Origin: Oscillospiraceae bacterium
GTDB taxonomy: Bacteria; Bacillota; Clostridia; Oscillospirales; Oscillospiraceae
Direction of reading: 5' to 3'
NCBI GenBank assembly: GCA_009776905.1
Contig: WRMX01000002.1
Span: forward strand, 43,106 to 56,565
DNA length: 13,460 bases
Part shown: piece after piece, positions 1 to 9,100 of the stretch
Layout of the letters: each line of letters begins with the position of its first letter
Position numbering within the stretch: position 1 is the first letter of the stretch
Translations under genes and position numbers: made by a program
The notes under the pieces: generated by a model
Databases searched by the model: none
Told to the model about the DNA's origin: nothing
The model's input: only the letters and a program-made list of their open reading frames with translations

Positions 1-2679
1 GCGCATTTGAGCTACAGCGATTTCGGGCATCATCAGGCGGACGAAGACGCAGGCGCGACGATGCACATATTCGCGGAGCTTGTCACGCTTTTGAAGCGAG
101 AAGGGATAGCCGACACCGGCGAAATTAACAGTTTTCTTACACGTTCCGCGGACATGAAAGCGCGGAAGGGCAGGGTCAGCCACAAGCATATAATATTATT
201 GGCGAAAAACAAGACAGGGCTGACCAACCTATATAAGCTGGTGACAAGGAGCCATCTGGATGATTTTGACAGGCGGCCCGTCATCAGGAAAAGCGTGCTG
301 CTGCAGCACCGCGAAGGGATCATCATAGGCTCCGCATGCGAGGCGGGCGAAGTTTTCGAGGCGGTTACGGAGCGGCGCAGCACGTTGGAGCTGGCGCGGA
401 CCGCAGCGATGTATGATTATCTCGAAATCCAGCCGATATGCAACAATATGTTCATGCTATATGGCGAGAAGCCGCGCGCGAAAAACGAGGATGACCTGCG
501 CGGGTTCAACATCAGGATCACGGAGCTGGGCAAGCTGCTGGACAAGCCGATCGTCGCGACGGGCGACGTCCACTTTTTGGAGCCGGAGCATGAGATATTC
601 CGCCATATATTGCTGACGGGCAAGGAGTATGACAACGCCGACGCCGACCTGCCGGTGTATTTCAAAACGACGGATGAGATGCTTGAAGAATTCGCATATC
701 TCGGAGAGGACATGGCGTATGAGGCGGTGGTTAAAAATTCGCGGATGATTGCCGACATGTGCGAGAGCATCAATCCGTTGCCGCCGAAGAAGCTATTTCT
801 GCCCGAACTTGAGGGGAGCGCGGCCAAGCTCAAGGAACTGGTGTTCGCAAGGCTTTATGAATTATATGGCGCGGACCCGCCCGAAATTATAAAGACGAGG
901 GTCGAAACGGAGCTGCATGATATACTCGAGCGCGGCTATGACATCATATACATCATCGCGCAGATGCTGGTCGCGGACGCGAAGGACAACGGGTATCTTG
1001 TGGGATCGAGAGGCAGCGTCGGATCGTCGCTGATCGCGTATCTCGCAGGGATTACGGAAGTCAACGCGCTGCCGGCGCATTATAGGTGCTCCAACTGCTT
1101 CCGCACTGACTTTGACGCGGGCGCCGGATGGGGCTGCGGGGCGGACATGCCCGACATGCAATGCCCTGAATGCGGCGAAATGTATGCGAAGGACGGGTTC
1201 AATATTCCGTTCGAGACTTTCCTGGGATTTGACGGGGACAAAGTCCCTGACATTGACCTCAATTTCAGCGGCGAATACCAGACGCAGGCGCATAAATACG
1301 TGACGGACCTATTTGGCGCGGACAGCGTTTATCGCGCGGGAACTATCGGCACGATCGCCGAAAAAACCGCGTATGGATATGTTAAAAAATACTTGGAAGC
1401 GCATGAGCGGACGGTCACGAAGGCCGAAGAGAACCGTTTGGCCCGCGGATGCGTCGGAGTCAAAAGGACGACGGGGCAGCACCCCGGGGGGCTGGTCATC
1501 ATTCCGCAAGGCATGGAGATCACCGACTTTTGCCCCGCGCAGCACCCTGCGGACAGCGTGGACAAGGGCGTAATAACGACGCATTTTGATTATCACCGCA
1601 TGGAGGACAACCTGATCAAGCTGGATGCGCTCGGGCACGACAACCCGACGATGATAAAGATGCTGGAAGAGCTGACAGGGGTGGATTCGGCGGCGATACC
1701 ATTGGGGGACCCGGCGACCATGAGCATATTTTCCTCCCCCGAACGGCTCGGCCTGCCTGACGACGACGACATCATCGGCGAGACGGGCACGATCGGCATT
1801 CCGGAATTTGGCACGGATTTCACCAGGCAGATGCTGCGCGACACCGCCCCGGAGAGCTTCGACACGCTCGTGAGGCTGTCCGGATTCTCGCACGGCGAGG
1901 ACGTGTGGATCGGCAACGCTAAGGATTTGATCGTATCGGGCAAGGCGACCGTCGACGAGACGATCGGATGCCGCGACGACATCATGCTGTTCCTCATATC
2001 AAAGGGGATGGACAGCAGGGACGCTTTTAAGATTTCGGAAAACGTGCGAAAGGGGAAAGGGCTTCCCGAAGGAGCGGAGAACGCGATGATGCGCTGCGGC
2101 GTGCCGGGGTGGTATATCGAGTCGTGCAGGAAGATGACGTACCTTTTCCCAAAGGCGCATGCTGTCGCTTATGTCATGGAGGCGTTCCGCATCGCATGGT
2201 TCAAGGTGCATAAGCCGCTGGAATTCTATAGCGCGTATTTCTACCGCAAGAGCCAGAAGAATAATTTTGAGCTTGAGATCATGGCCGGCGGGAAAGAGCG
2301 AGTGCGCGCGAAAATTAAGGAGATAAGAGGGAATCCGGGCGCGAAGCCGAAGGACGAGGATTTGCTGCCGACGCTGGAGGCTTGTTATGAGTTTTATATG
2401 CGCGGATTTGACTTTGAACGCATCGATTTATATGATTCCGACCCTGTCAAATTCCTCATTGTAGGAGAAAATACGCTGCGGCCGCCGTTCGTTGCGATCA
2501 GCGGGCTGGGCGAGACCGGCGCTCGGGATCTGGCCGACAATCGGTGCGGGCGCGATTTTATCTCGATCGATGAGATTTCGGCCGCTTGCCCGAAGGTGTC
2601 GAAGACGCATCTCGAGCAGTTGCGGGCGTTGGGCGCGCTGCGCGATTTGCCGGAGACGAGCCAGATGTCGTTGTTTTAA
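1..2679 (+). CDS. polC: DNA polymerase III alpha subunit, PolC type (C-terminal part, 5' end outside window)
   Basis: This is the replicative DNA polymerase of Bacillota; it extends DNA at the fork with an intrinsic proofreading exonuclease. The frame is open from base 1, so the TTG at 7 is not a real start. Residue numbers here count from that TTG. Visible in order: the end of the exonuclease domain with the ExoIII motif HHQADEDA (H9, D14); the second half of the PHP domain (about 50-300, with GSACEAGE and ATGDVHFL); a structural zinc site (C361, C364, C386, C389); the palm with PDIDLNFSGE (catalytic D415 and D417) and KLDALGHD (third Asp, D540); the TTGQHPGG block; a helix-hairpin-helix region near 830; and a C-terminal beta-clamp-binding motif QMSLF. 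All catalytic residues inside the window are intact. PolC is distinguished from DnaE by the exonuclease inserted in PHP and by the zinc site. It ends with TAA and is followed by dispersed repeats, not by a clear terminator. Confidence 0.97.
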   Translation, partial: AHLSYSDFGHHQADEDAGATMHIFAELVTLLKREGIADTGEINSFLTRSADMKARKGRVSHKHIILLAKNKTGLTNLYKLVTRSHLDDFDRRPVIRKSVLLQHREGIIIGSACEAGEVFEAVTERRSTLELARTAAMYDYLEIQPICNNMFMLYGEKPRAKNEDDLRGFNIRITELGKLLDKPIVATGDVHFLEPEHEIFRHILLTGKEYDNADADLPVYFKTTDEMLEEFAYLGEDMAYEAVVKNSRMIADMCESINPLPPKKLFLPELEGSAAKLKELVFARLYELYGADPPEIIKTRVETELHDILERGYDIIYIIAQMLVADAKDNGYLVGSRGSVGSSLIAYLAGITEVNALPAHYRCSNCFRTDFDAGAGWGCGADMPDMQCPECGEMYAKDGFNIPFETFLGFDGDKVPDIDLNFSGEYQTQAHKYVTDLFGADSVYRAGTIGTIAEKTAYGYVKKYLEAHERTVTKAEENRLARGCVGVKRTTGQHPGGLVIIPQGMEITDFCPAQHPADSVDKGVITTHFDYHRMEDNLIKLDALGHDNPTMIKMLEELTGVDSAAIPLGDPATMSIFSSPERLGLPDDDDIIGETGTIGIPEFGTDFTRQMLRDTAPESFDTLVRLSGFSHGEDVWIGNAKDLIVSGKATVDETIGCRDDIMLFLISKGMDSRDAFKISENVRKGKGLPEGAENAMMRCGVPGWYIESCRKMTYLFPKAHAVAYVMEAFRIAWFKVHKPLEFYSAYFYRKSQKNNFELEIMAGGKERVRAKIKEIRGNPGAKPKDEDLLPTLEACYEFYMRGFDFERIDLYDSDPVKFLIVGENTLRPPFVAISGLGETGARDLADNRCGRDFISIDEISAACPKVSKTHLEQLRALGALRDLPETSQMSLF

Positions 2680-2726
2680 TGGTGCGGCGCGGATTGAGGT
2701 ATGGTGCGGGCATGGCGGCAGGGCCA

Positions 2727-2747
2727 GGGGCGATTGGTAATCGCCCC
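2727..2747. repeat. Dispersed hairpin repeat, copy 1 (polC-ymdB gap)
   Basis: A perfect 9-bp inverted repeat with a 3-nt GGT loop. The left arm is GGGGCGATT and the right arm AATCGCCCC, followed by TACA. The same unit occurs at 2757-2779 and 10457-10480. It lacks a T-run on either strand, so it reads better as a REP-like dispersed repeat than as a terminator for polC, although the RNA hairpin could stabilise the polC 3' end. Confidence 0.75.
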
Positions 2748-2756
2748 TACAACATA

Positions 2757-2779
2757 GGCGGTTGGTAATCGCCCCTACA
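2757..2779. repeat. Dispersed hairpin repeat, copy 2 (abuts ymdB RBS)
   Basis: Second copy of the unit at 2727, in the same orientation: arm GGCGGTT, loop GGT, arm AATCGCC, then CCTACA. One stem position is G-T and not a Watson-Crick pair. Its last base is the first base of the AAAGGA ribosome binding site of the next gene, so the repeat sits directly against the translation signal. Confidence 0.7.
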
Positions 2780-2791
2780 AAGGATAGATTT

Positions 2792-3559
2792 ATGAATGTT
2801 TTGGCTGTTGGCGATGTGTGCACGCAGAGCGGCATAGACATATTGCGTGATAAATTGCATGGGATCAAGAAATATTATGATGTGTCCTTTACTGTGGCAA
2901 ACGGCGAAAACGCCGCAGGGCTCGGCATCACGAAAATCCAGGCACAGGAGCTATTCGGCGCGGGCGCCGACGTCATCACGCTCGGCAACCATACATGGGG
3001 CAAGCGCGAGATAGCGGAATATTTGGACGACAGCCTGCACATACTTCGCCCGGCGAACTTTGCCCCGCAGGTGCCGGGGCGCGGGCAGGGCGTGTATGAG
3101 ACGCAATATGGCGATGTCTGCGTCATAAACCTTATTGGGCGCGCGAGAATGGAGAATGAATGCGAGAGCCCGTTTTTTGAAGTTGACAGGATATTGCAAA
3201 AAAACAGCGCGAAAATCATTTTGGTAGATTTCCACGCCGAATTGACGAGCGAAAAGCTTGCGATGGCATATTATCTTGACGGGCGGGTGTCGGCCGCATG
3301 GGGCACGCACACGCACGTGCAGACTTCGGACTGCAGGGTTTTTCCGGGCGGCATGGGATTCGTCACCGACGTCGGCATGACGGGGCCTATCGAGTCGGTG
3401 ATCGGCATCAAGCCGGAGCAGTCGATCTCGCGGTTCCTGGGCAATCCTCCAACGCGGTATGAGCCTGCGATCGGCGGCGCGAAGATCGAGGGGGCGGTGT
3501 TTGAAATCGACGCCGACACGGGGAAGTGCAACAGCGTCGAAGCGATACGAGTGATGTGA
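2792..3559 (+). CDS. ymdB: YmdB-family metallophosphoesterase (cyclic nucleotide phosphodiesterase family)
   Basis: A 255-residue cytoplasmic dimetal phosphoesterase of the YmdB/TIGR00282 family. Characterised members (Bacillus subtilis YmdB) hydrolyse cyclic nucleotide phosphodiesters and affect biofilm and colony behaviour. The family metal-site motifs are all present: GDV (D8), ANGENAAGLG (E39, N40), LGNHTWGKRE (N66, H67), DFHAELTSEK (H148) and GTHTHVQTSD (H173, H175), plus TDVGMTGP near 192-199. Length is normal for the family. The ATG at 2792 is chosen because AAAGGA at 2779-2784 lies 7 nt upstream and the protein then begins directly with the first core strand. An in-frame start at 2762 would fall inside the upstream repeat. 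The gene lies 112 bp after polC on the same strand and converges on the zinc-ribbon gene 44 bp away. In Bacillus ymdB usually follows rny, so polC is not the classical neighbour. Confidence 0.93.
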   Translation: MNVLAVGDVCTQSGIDILRDKLHGIKKYYDVSFTVANGENAAGLGITKIQAQELFGAGADVITLGNHTWGKREIAEYLDDSLHILRPANFAPQVPGRGQGVYETQYGDVCVINLIGRARMENECESPFFEVDRILQKNSAKIILVDFHAELTSEKLAMAYYLDGRVSAAWGTHTHVQTSDCRVFPGGMGFVTDVGMTGPIESVIGIKPEQSISRFLGNPPTRYEPAIGGAKIEGAVFEIDADTGKCNSVEAIRVM

Positions 3560-3603
3560 GCGCGCTTTAAAAGCGAGGGTGTCACAGAAGACTGCAGAAT
3601 ACG

Positions 3604-4689
3604 TTAATGGATGTTTTGGCGGGCTTTTTCGGCGAGGGCGATGCTGTCCTTATAGTCGCCTATGGCCTCGAACCGCTGCAGCGCGCCGGCGAAATCCCCG
3701 GCGTCCATTAGCTCGACGCCATATTGGTACCGCACCTCCAACACCATGGTTTTACTGTCCTTATAATCCCCGGCCGCGTTGAACTGCGTATACGCGCCGG
3801 GGTAGTCCTTTGCCTCGAGCAGCTGGGCGCCCCACAAATAGCGGCACTCCAGCACCATGTTGGCGCTGTCCCTATGATCCCCAAGCGTTAAAAAACGCTC
3901 GATCGCCCCTTCATAATCATGCGCGTCCATTAGGTCGCGGCCCTTGCGGTATCGGCACTCGGACATCATGAACCTGCTGTCCCTGTAGCCATCCAGCGCA
4001 AGGAACGCATTATATGCCTCGCTGTATTCGCCGGCGTCCAGGAGGTTCATCGCGGCGAAATAATCGCATTCGACGAGCTTGTCCGCGCTGTCCTTGTATG
4101 AGCCGAGCGACAAGAACAGCTCCTTCGCACGTGCGCCGTCCGACTGCATGAGCTCCGTGGCCTGGCGGTAGCGGACGTCGAGCACCATGTCCGCGCTGTC
4201 CCTGTATCCGGAAACAAGGCCGAACGTATAATATGCCTCGTCATATTTGCCGTCCGTCAGCAGTTCATGCGCGAAGAGGTAGTAGCACATATTCTTCATG
4301 CTGTCGGCGTCCTTGTAGCCTGCGAGAGCGCCGAATTTCTGCGCGGCCACCTCATATTCGCCCCGCTCAAAAGAAGCGTAGGCGCTGTAGTACGGGTATA
4401 ATTCGGACATGTCCTTGTAGCCCATGGACAAGCCTTCGAGCGAAGTGAACGCCTCGATATACCATTTGTTGTTGAAGTGCTCGATTGCCCGGTCATATCG
4501 CTTCATCGGGAGTATGACGAGGAATAGGGCCGCCACGCCGGCGGCGATAATGACGACTGCGCTGATGATTATTATGAGCGCGGGCTTGACGCGCTTTTTT
4601 TTCGCGGGTTTTTCAAGATGCGTGCCGCATCTTGTGCAGAAATCTCCTTGTTTCGATTCCAGATGGCAGTTCGGGCAAACCTTCATCAT
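3604..4689 (-). CDS. Membrane-anchored zinc-ribbon protein with eight TPR-like YKDS repeats
   Basis: A 361-residue protein of unknown function. The N-terminus is a small zinc ribbon (C5-x2-C8 and C18-x2-C21). A lysine-rich stretch (KKKRVK, 31-36) follows, then one transmembrane helix (about 37-61). The positive charges before the helix suggest the zinc ribbon is cytoplasmic and the rest outside the membrane. Residues 65-361 hold eight units of about 36 residues, each ending in a Y(K/R)DS-like turn (YKDM, YKDA, YRDS, YKDS, YRDS, HRDS, YKDS, YKDS) with helical TPR/Sel1-like character. The pattern suggests a protein-binding scaffold. The ATG at 4689 is preferred over the adjacent ATG at 4686 because GGAGG at 4698-4702 is 8 nt upstream. 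No promoter is evident in the 153 bp before it, so it may be read through from the acyltransferase gene. Architecture is clear; the role is unknown. Confidence 0.88.
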   Translation of the reverse strand: MMKVCPNCHLESKQGDFCTRCGTHLEKPAKKKRVKPALIIIISAVVIIAAGVAALFLVILPMKRYDRAIEHFNNKWYIEAFTSLEGLSMGYKDMSELYPYYSAYASFERGEYEVAAQKFGALAGYKDADSMKNMCYYLFAHELLTDGKYDEAYYTFGLVSGYRDSADMVLDVRYRQATELMQSDGARAKELFLSLGSYKDSADKLVECDYFAAMNLLDAGEYSEAYNAFLALDGYRDSRFMMSECRYRKGRDLMDAHDYEGAIERFLTLGDHRDSANMVLECRYLWGAQLLEAKDYPGAYTQFNAAGDYKDSKTMVLEVRYQYGVELMDAGDFAGALQRFEAIGDYKDSIALAEKARQNIH

Positions 4690-4842
4690 TTGAGAGACCT
4701 CCAGTTGTTTCTATGCGGGTCGCGCGCGGGGTTCAGGCGTCGGCGGGCTATGCCCCGGGAGGCCCGGAGCTCGTGCGCGGCGGACTATGCCACGGGGACA
4801 AGCGCGCCTGTGCGTGTGGCCGGCTTATGAGCCGAGAGCTGC

Positions 4843-5997
4843 CTAGGCACCAGAGCGTTTTTTCTTGCCGCCGCTCGCCTTTGCGCCAACGATCCAAGAA
4901 GTCAGGCGGAAACGCTCCAGAACCATCGTCATGACTCCGCACACTGCAATATAAACGACGACGGCCACCGCGCAGATCAGGCCAAGCAGGATGACGTTCC
5001 TTGTTTTGAACCATTCCCTGAGATAGTGGTTCAGGACGGGGTGGGCCAGATATATCCCCAGAGAATAGCGGCCGATCCACAAGAGGGCGCGCCCGGCCCA
5101 TTTTCGGGCAAAGAGGAACGCCTGGCCATGCCGAATCCCACGCTTCAGCGTGTCCCTGAGGCGGCGCGCGACCGCCAGGAGGCAGAGCGGCAGGCTCGTG
5201 ACGTAAACCAGCCTGATCGTATAGTAGAAGTACGTGTGGTAGTTGATTTTCATATACAGAAGGTATCTGAGATAGAGGAAGCCGGCGGCGGATACGAGGC
5301 ACACGATGATGAGCCATTTGAGGTTGCGCTCCAGCCATTCGCAAACTTTCTTGTAGTTCAGCCCGATATACAGCCCAAGGAAGAAAATGCTGAAATGCCA
5401 GAAAAAGCTCGACGAAAAGTATGGCCACGCCTTATATAGCCACAGCTTGTTGAGCCAATAGACGACATGGTGGCCGCCGACGACGATGGCGAATGCCCAG
5501 AACGGCCTGTCCCTGACCAGTTTCGCGAGTTTCAGCAGCAGGGGGAACAGCAGGTGGAACTGGAAAATCACCACGAGATAATATAGATGGTCGTACGCCC
5601 TGCCCTGCGTGATCCATTTGACCCAGTTGTCGAACGAGCGAAGGTCCGCCCGCCCGATCCTATGTACGAAAAGGTTGAACGCGATGTAGAAAAGAGTCCA
5701 TGCGAGGTAGGGCAGAACGAGCCGCAAGAGCTTCTTTTTGTAATATGGCCATATCGGCGGATTTTTAGCGGAGGCGCTATATGCCGAGAGCAGGGCCCCG
5801 ACAAGGAAAAACACGGGCACGGAAAAATTGAACGAGCTCTGCAGCATGGAGACGAGGAAGTGGCCTCGGCCGGCGCGGAGGTTGCCGATCGCAACGCTCG
5901 ATATGTGGCTGGAGACGACGACGAGCATTGCGAAGCCGCGCAGGACGTCCAGCTCGAGCATTCTTTTATCTTGTAGAGTTTCGGTTTTCTTTGGCAT
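4843..5997 (-). CDS. Integral membrane acyltransferase (acyltransferase 3 family)
   Basis: A 384-residue membrane protein of the acyltransferase 3 family (PF01757; OafA/IcaC/YfiQ-like). Such proteins transfer acyl groups, often acetyl or succinyl, to envelope polysaccharides or other surface molecules. About ten hydrophobic helices run through the protein. The N-terminal signature LDVLRGFAMLVVVSSH carries the conserved Arg and His, and the C-terminal block GRYSLGIYLAHPVL matches the family. The C-terminus is basic (GGKKKRSG). Two ATGs lie 6 bp apart, at 6003 and 5997. GGAG at 6005-6008 is only 1 nt from the first but 7 nt from the second, so 5997 is the likelier start. A strong promoter precedes it at 6034-6062. 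The acceptor cannot be told from sequence, and no polysaccharide genes are in view. Confidence 0.93.
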   Translation of the reverse strand: MPKKTETLQDKRMLELDVLRGFAMLVVVSSHISSVAIGNLRAGRGHFLVSMLQSSFNFSVPVFFLVGALLSAYSASAKNPPIWPYYKKKLLRLVLPYLAWTLFYIAFNLFVHRIGRADLRSFDNWVKWITQGRAYDHLYYLVVIFQFHLLFPLLLKLAKLVRDRPFWAFAIVVGGHHVVYWLNKLWLYKAWPYFSSSFFWHFSIFFLGLYIGLNYKKVCEWLERNLKWLIIVCLVSAAGFLYLRYLLYMKINYHTYFYYTIRLVYVTSLPLCLLAVARRLRDTLKRGIRHGQAFLFARKWAGRALLWIGRYSLGIYLAHPVLNHYLREWFKTRNVILLGLICAVAVVVYIAVCGVMTMVLERFRLTSWIVGAKASGGKKKRSGA

Positions 5998-6033
5998 TGT
6001 CATTCTCCGTTTTTGTGTATGTCAGTGCTATGG

Positions 6034-6062
6034 ATTATATTATATAAACGTAGAATTGGCAA
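6034..6062 (-). promoter_or_regulatory. Sigma-A-type promoter of the acyltransferase gene
   Basis: On the minus strand, TTGCCA (6057-6062) and a perfect TATAAT (6034-6039) are separated by exactly 17 nt in an AT-rich stretch. Transcription would start near 6027, about 30 nt before the ATG at 5997. It lies between this gene and the terminator-like hairpin of the upstream surface-protein gene, as expected for an independent unit. Confidence 0.75.
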
Positions 6063-6095
6063 GTGCAAATATCCATCGCAAAAAGTGGATGACAA

Positions 6096-6121
6096 AGGGC
6101 TGCGGTGGAGACCGCAGCCCT
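6096..6121 (-). terminator. Terminator-like hairpin after the surface-protein gene
   Basis: An 11-bp perfect stem around a 4-nt loop. The plus-strand arms are AGGGCTGCGGT (6096-6106) and ACCGCAGCCCT (6111-6121). It lies 20 nt beyond the stop codon of the 6141-10193 gene on the minus strand. The following minus-strand sequence reads TTTGTC, a short and interrupted T-run, so termination may be partial. Confidence 0.65.
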
Positions 6122-6140
6122 CGTGATATCATAATGTGTT

Positions 6141-9100
6141 TTACTCGCGTTTCAGATGCTTAGGCTTGTAGGCGTATTTGCGCTTGAGCGAGACGCCGAG
6201 CGCCAACAGCAGCGTGCCAAGGAGCAGAAGCCCCGATATTTGGATGGCGCCGTCAGTCGAGGGGAGGGCATCCGCGAGGGGCGGATATTCGTCGAATATC
6301 CACATGCCGGCATCATCGTCCCAATACCAGGCGCCGAGCGGTACGTCGCCGTCGAACTCGAACCATATGTCGCCGTCATCGCTCTTAGTCAGCGTGTTGC
6401 CGCGAGCCGTGGGGACGGGGGGAAGGTTGATGTCTGTGCCGCCGGCGACCCAAGTCTCTTCGCCGTCGTCCTGAATTACCGGGTTTGTTCTGATTGTGGG
6501 CTGACCGCCGTCGTCGCCGCCATCATCTTCTTCGTCGTTTTCATCGTTTCTATCGCCGCCGCCATTGTCGCCGCCGCCTTCATCGCCGCCGCCTTTTTCC
6601 TCTTCGACGACTTCTTCCTCTTCCTCATCGTCCTCGTCCTCGTCTTCTTCTTCATCTTCGGTCTCGGTCTTTGGAGGCGTGTAGTCGCCGCCCTCGACCC
6701 TCACATCGGCATTGTCCTCGTCGTCCTCGCTGGAGACATTGTTGCCTGGGGTCGAATCTTCGTCGTCGATGAAGTGGTGGTTCTCATCGCTGTGCCAGTT
6801 GATCTCCGCGATGTTCCTCAGCCTGGCTCCGGGAGCCGCTGTCTGGCTGACGGTCAGGGTGATATCAACTGTTTTCGAATCGCCTGGTTTCAAGAGAATC
6901 GCATTGAGGTCGTTTGTATATGCGCAGCGAGTGGCCTCGTCATATCGCCAATCAAAATCTGTGTTGTCGGCGGGATCGAATTCCAGACCTGCGGGGATCC
7001 TGTCTACGATTTCTTCGCAATACCCATCGAGATAGCCTTCGTTTGTGATGGTGATTGTATATGTCACTTTGTCGCCGCGCTTAACGGTCGGCAGCGAGCC
7101 GAACGGGGGGTCGTAAACAGTCGTTCCGGAGACTATTTTTGAGATGTTCTTTGACAACGCAAGGTCGAAGTAACCGACTTTCATTGTATATTCGTTATCA
7201 AAGGTTAAGTCTTCGGCCGTGAGGGGTATCAGGCATTCAGAGTCGCTATATGCTGCTGCGCTTAAATTACCTCCTGTGCTAGTGACTTCGATGTATATTG
7301 TTTTTGCAACGGTCTTTGGAGTCCAATTTGGTCCCCAGATGCTTTCTGACACAACGAAAGTGTAAGTGCCAGTCGCTATGAACGACAATGGACTGAAGGT
7401 AAACTCACCCGCTCCATTGATGGTAGCAGTAGCTTCGACCTCTCCCCCCAATGTGTTGATGGAAATCGCAAATCCAAATTCTTCACTTGGGGCACCAAAG
7501 GAAACTGTCTTCGTACCGGAGAGAGTGAGGCTAACTGAACCGGGTACCGGTGCGGTATATTCATTATTGAATGTAATAGTCGAATCGAGGTATGGATTGC
7601 TGGAGGTATTATTCCATGATCCAAACGAACTACCGCGGCCTTGCCTGAACTCTATCTTTGACACAGATAACGATCTATTGATAACCGAGACAGTAACCCG
7701 TAGGTGGTATATCGTCGGATCGACTTTCCATGTGCTTGTGTTAGCGCTTGTTTCCTTGATCAGGAAGTAGTACGTGCCGGCTGAATCGAACTCCACAGAA
7801 TCGAATGATGTTACCGGATCTACATCGGTCGCAGATGTTGTTTTCAATAATTTACCTTGTGATCCGCTTGAGTTTGATTCATACAAGCCAAAATCGAACG
7901 ACCAAGATGAGGAATATGTGTCACCAGTGATTGTTTTTGTTACCACAAAGTCCATCTCGGTCGGGTCTGCAATGAATGAGTTATCAAACTTGATATAGCT
8001 ATTTGTCAGTGTTGTTGTAAGAGCTGCATTTGTATATGCAGTCGCGCTTAGTTGACCTCTGCCATTGTCTGTAACTCGGACATAAATAGTGTATTTTTGC
8101 GTATTCGAAGCCCACCCCGGTGCTGGTTCCGCTTCCGTTATTTCAAGAATGTACGTTCCTGTTGTGGGGAATCTAAGTTGAGAGAAATTTATTTGGCCGC
8201 TCCCTGCGCGTGTAGCTGTGCCAATGATTGTGTGGTTAGACGGGTTTGGGTCGGTTACATTCGTAATGTTAAAGACAAATGTATCATTTGGCGCACCTGC
8301 GGTTGTTGTCTTTTGGCCACTTAGGGACAATGTCGCTTCGTTGACGTTGTACGTGTTGTTGAAGGTTATGGAAGTGTCTGTGTAGGTTGTCCATGCAGTG
8401 CCGAATGTGGCCGATGAGTTTGTTCTTGTGACATATTGTTTTTGCGTTATATCTAAGTTGCTATCGACATCGACCTTCACAAGGTATTGCTTCGTGTCGA
8501 CAGTCCAGCCATTGCCATTGACCGTCGCTTCTTTGATGAGATAATAGTACGTGCCGGTTTCCTTTATGCCGATTGTGTCGAAGTTGACGATAGGGGAGGC
8601 GTTGGTGGCGGTTTTCGTCGCGCCCTGCTTTGCTCCTTGAGTACCGGACGCATCGGAAGCGTACACCTCGAAATTGAACGACCAGGTCGACGGGGAGCCG
8701 GCAGAGACTGTCTTGCGGGCGGACAGGTCGAGCTCCGCAACGGGGGAGTAGTCGTTGACTAATTTGGCGAAGAAGACCTCTGAGTCGGCTTTTTCCGGGT
8801 CAGAATAATAAGAATCATTGCCTTCGCCAGGTTCTATTTTGCCTTCTAGGCCGCTGCTTGTTGTCGACAGCTCATAGCCTGCGGGGAGGTTGAATTCTTC
8901 CACTTTATATTTCATACCGGGCAACAAGTTGGAGAATATGACATCTTCGCCGGCGGTAATTTGACCTGTCCATATCAATTTATCACCACTAGTGCTGAAT
9001 CCATTGGAGCCATCGGGGCCGGCGATGCCGGAAAGCCCTTGGCCTTCAAATGTTATTCTAATGTCAAATGCTCTCGGTATTAGAGGAGTACCGTTAATTT

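Noticed and set aside
1309..1893. Minus-strand frame of 194 codons within polC
   Set aside because: Opposite the catalytic core of polC; Arg/Val-rich product typical of an antisense shadow.
3563..3575. CGCTTT/AAAGCG inverted repeat between ymdB and the zinc-ribbon gene as a terminator
   Set aside because: Only a one-base centre, so the usable stem is about 4-5 bp, with no T-run on either side.
4821..4834. CGGCT/AGCCG hairpin after the acyltransferase stop
   Set aside because: Stem of 5 bp and no T-run. In this GC-rich spacer such stems are expected by chance.
4748..5428. Minus-strand frame of 226 codons overlapping the acyltransferase
   Set aside because: A shifted frame of the same DNA; the product is low-complexity, whereas the main frame shows a full family signature.
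6156..7142. Long plus-strand reading frame of 328 codons
   Set aside because: It lies opposite the surface-protein gene and is held open by the Asp/Glu/Gly codons. Its product is an artificial Val/Ile/Ala/Phe-rich string and no supporting start signal was identified.
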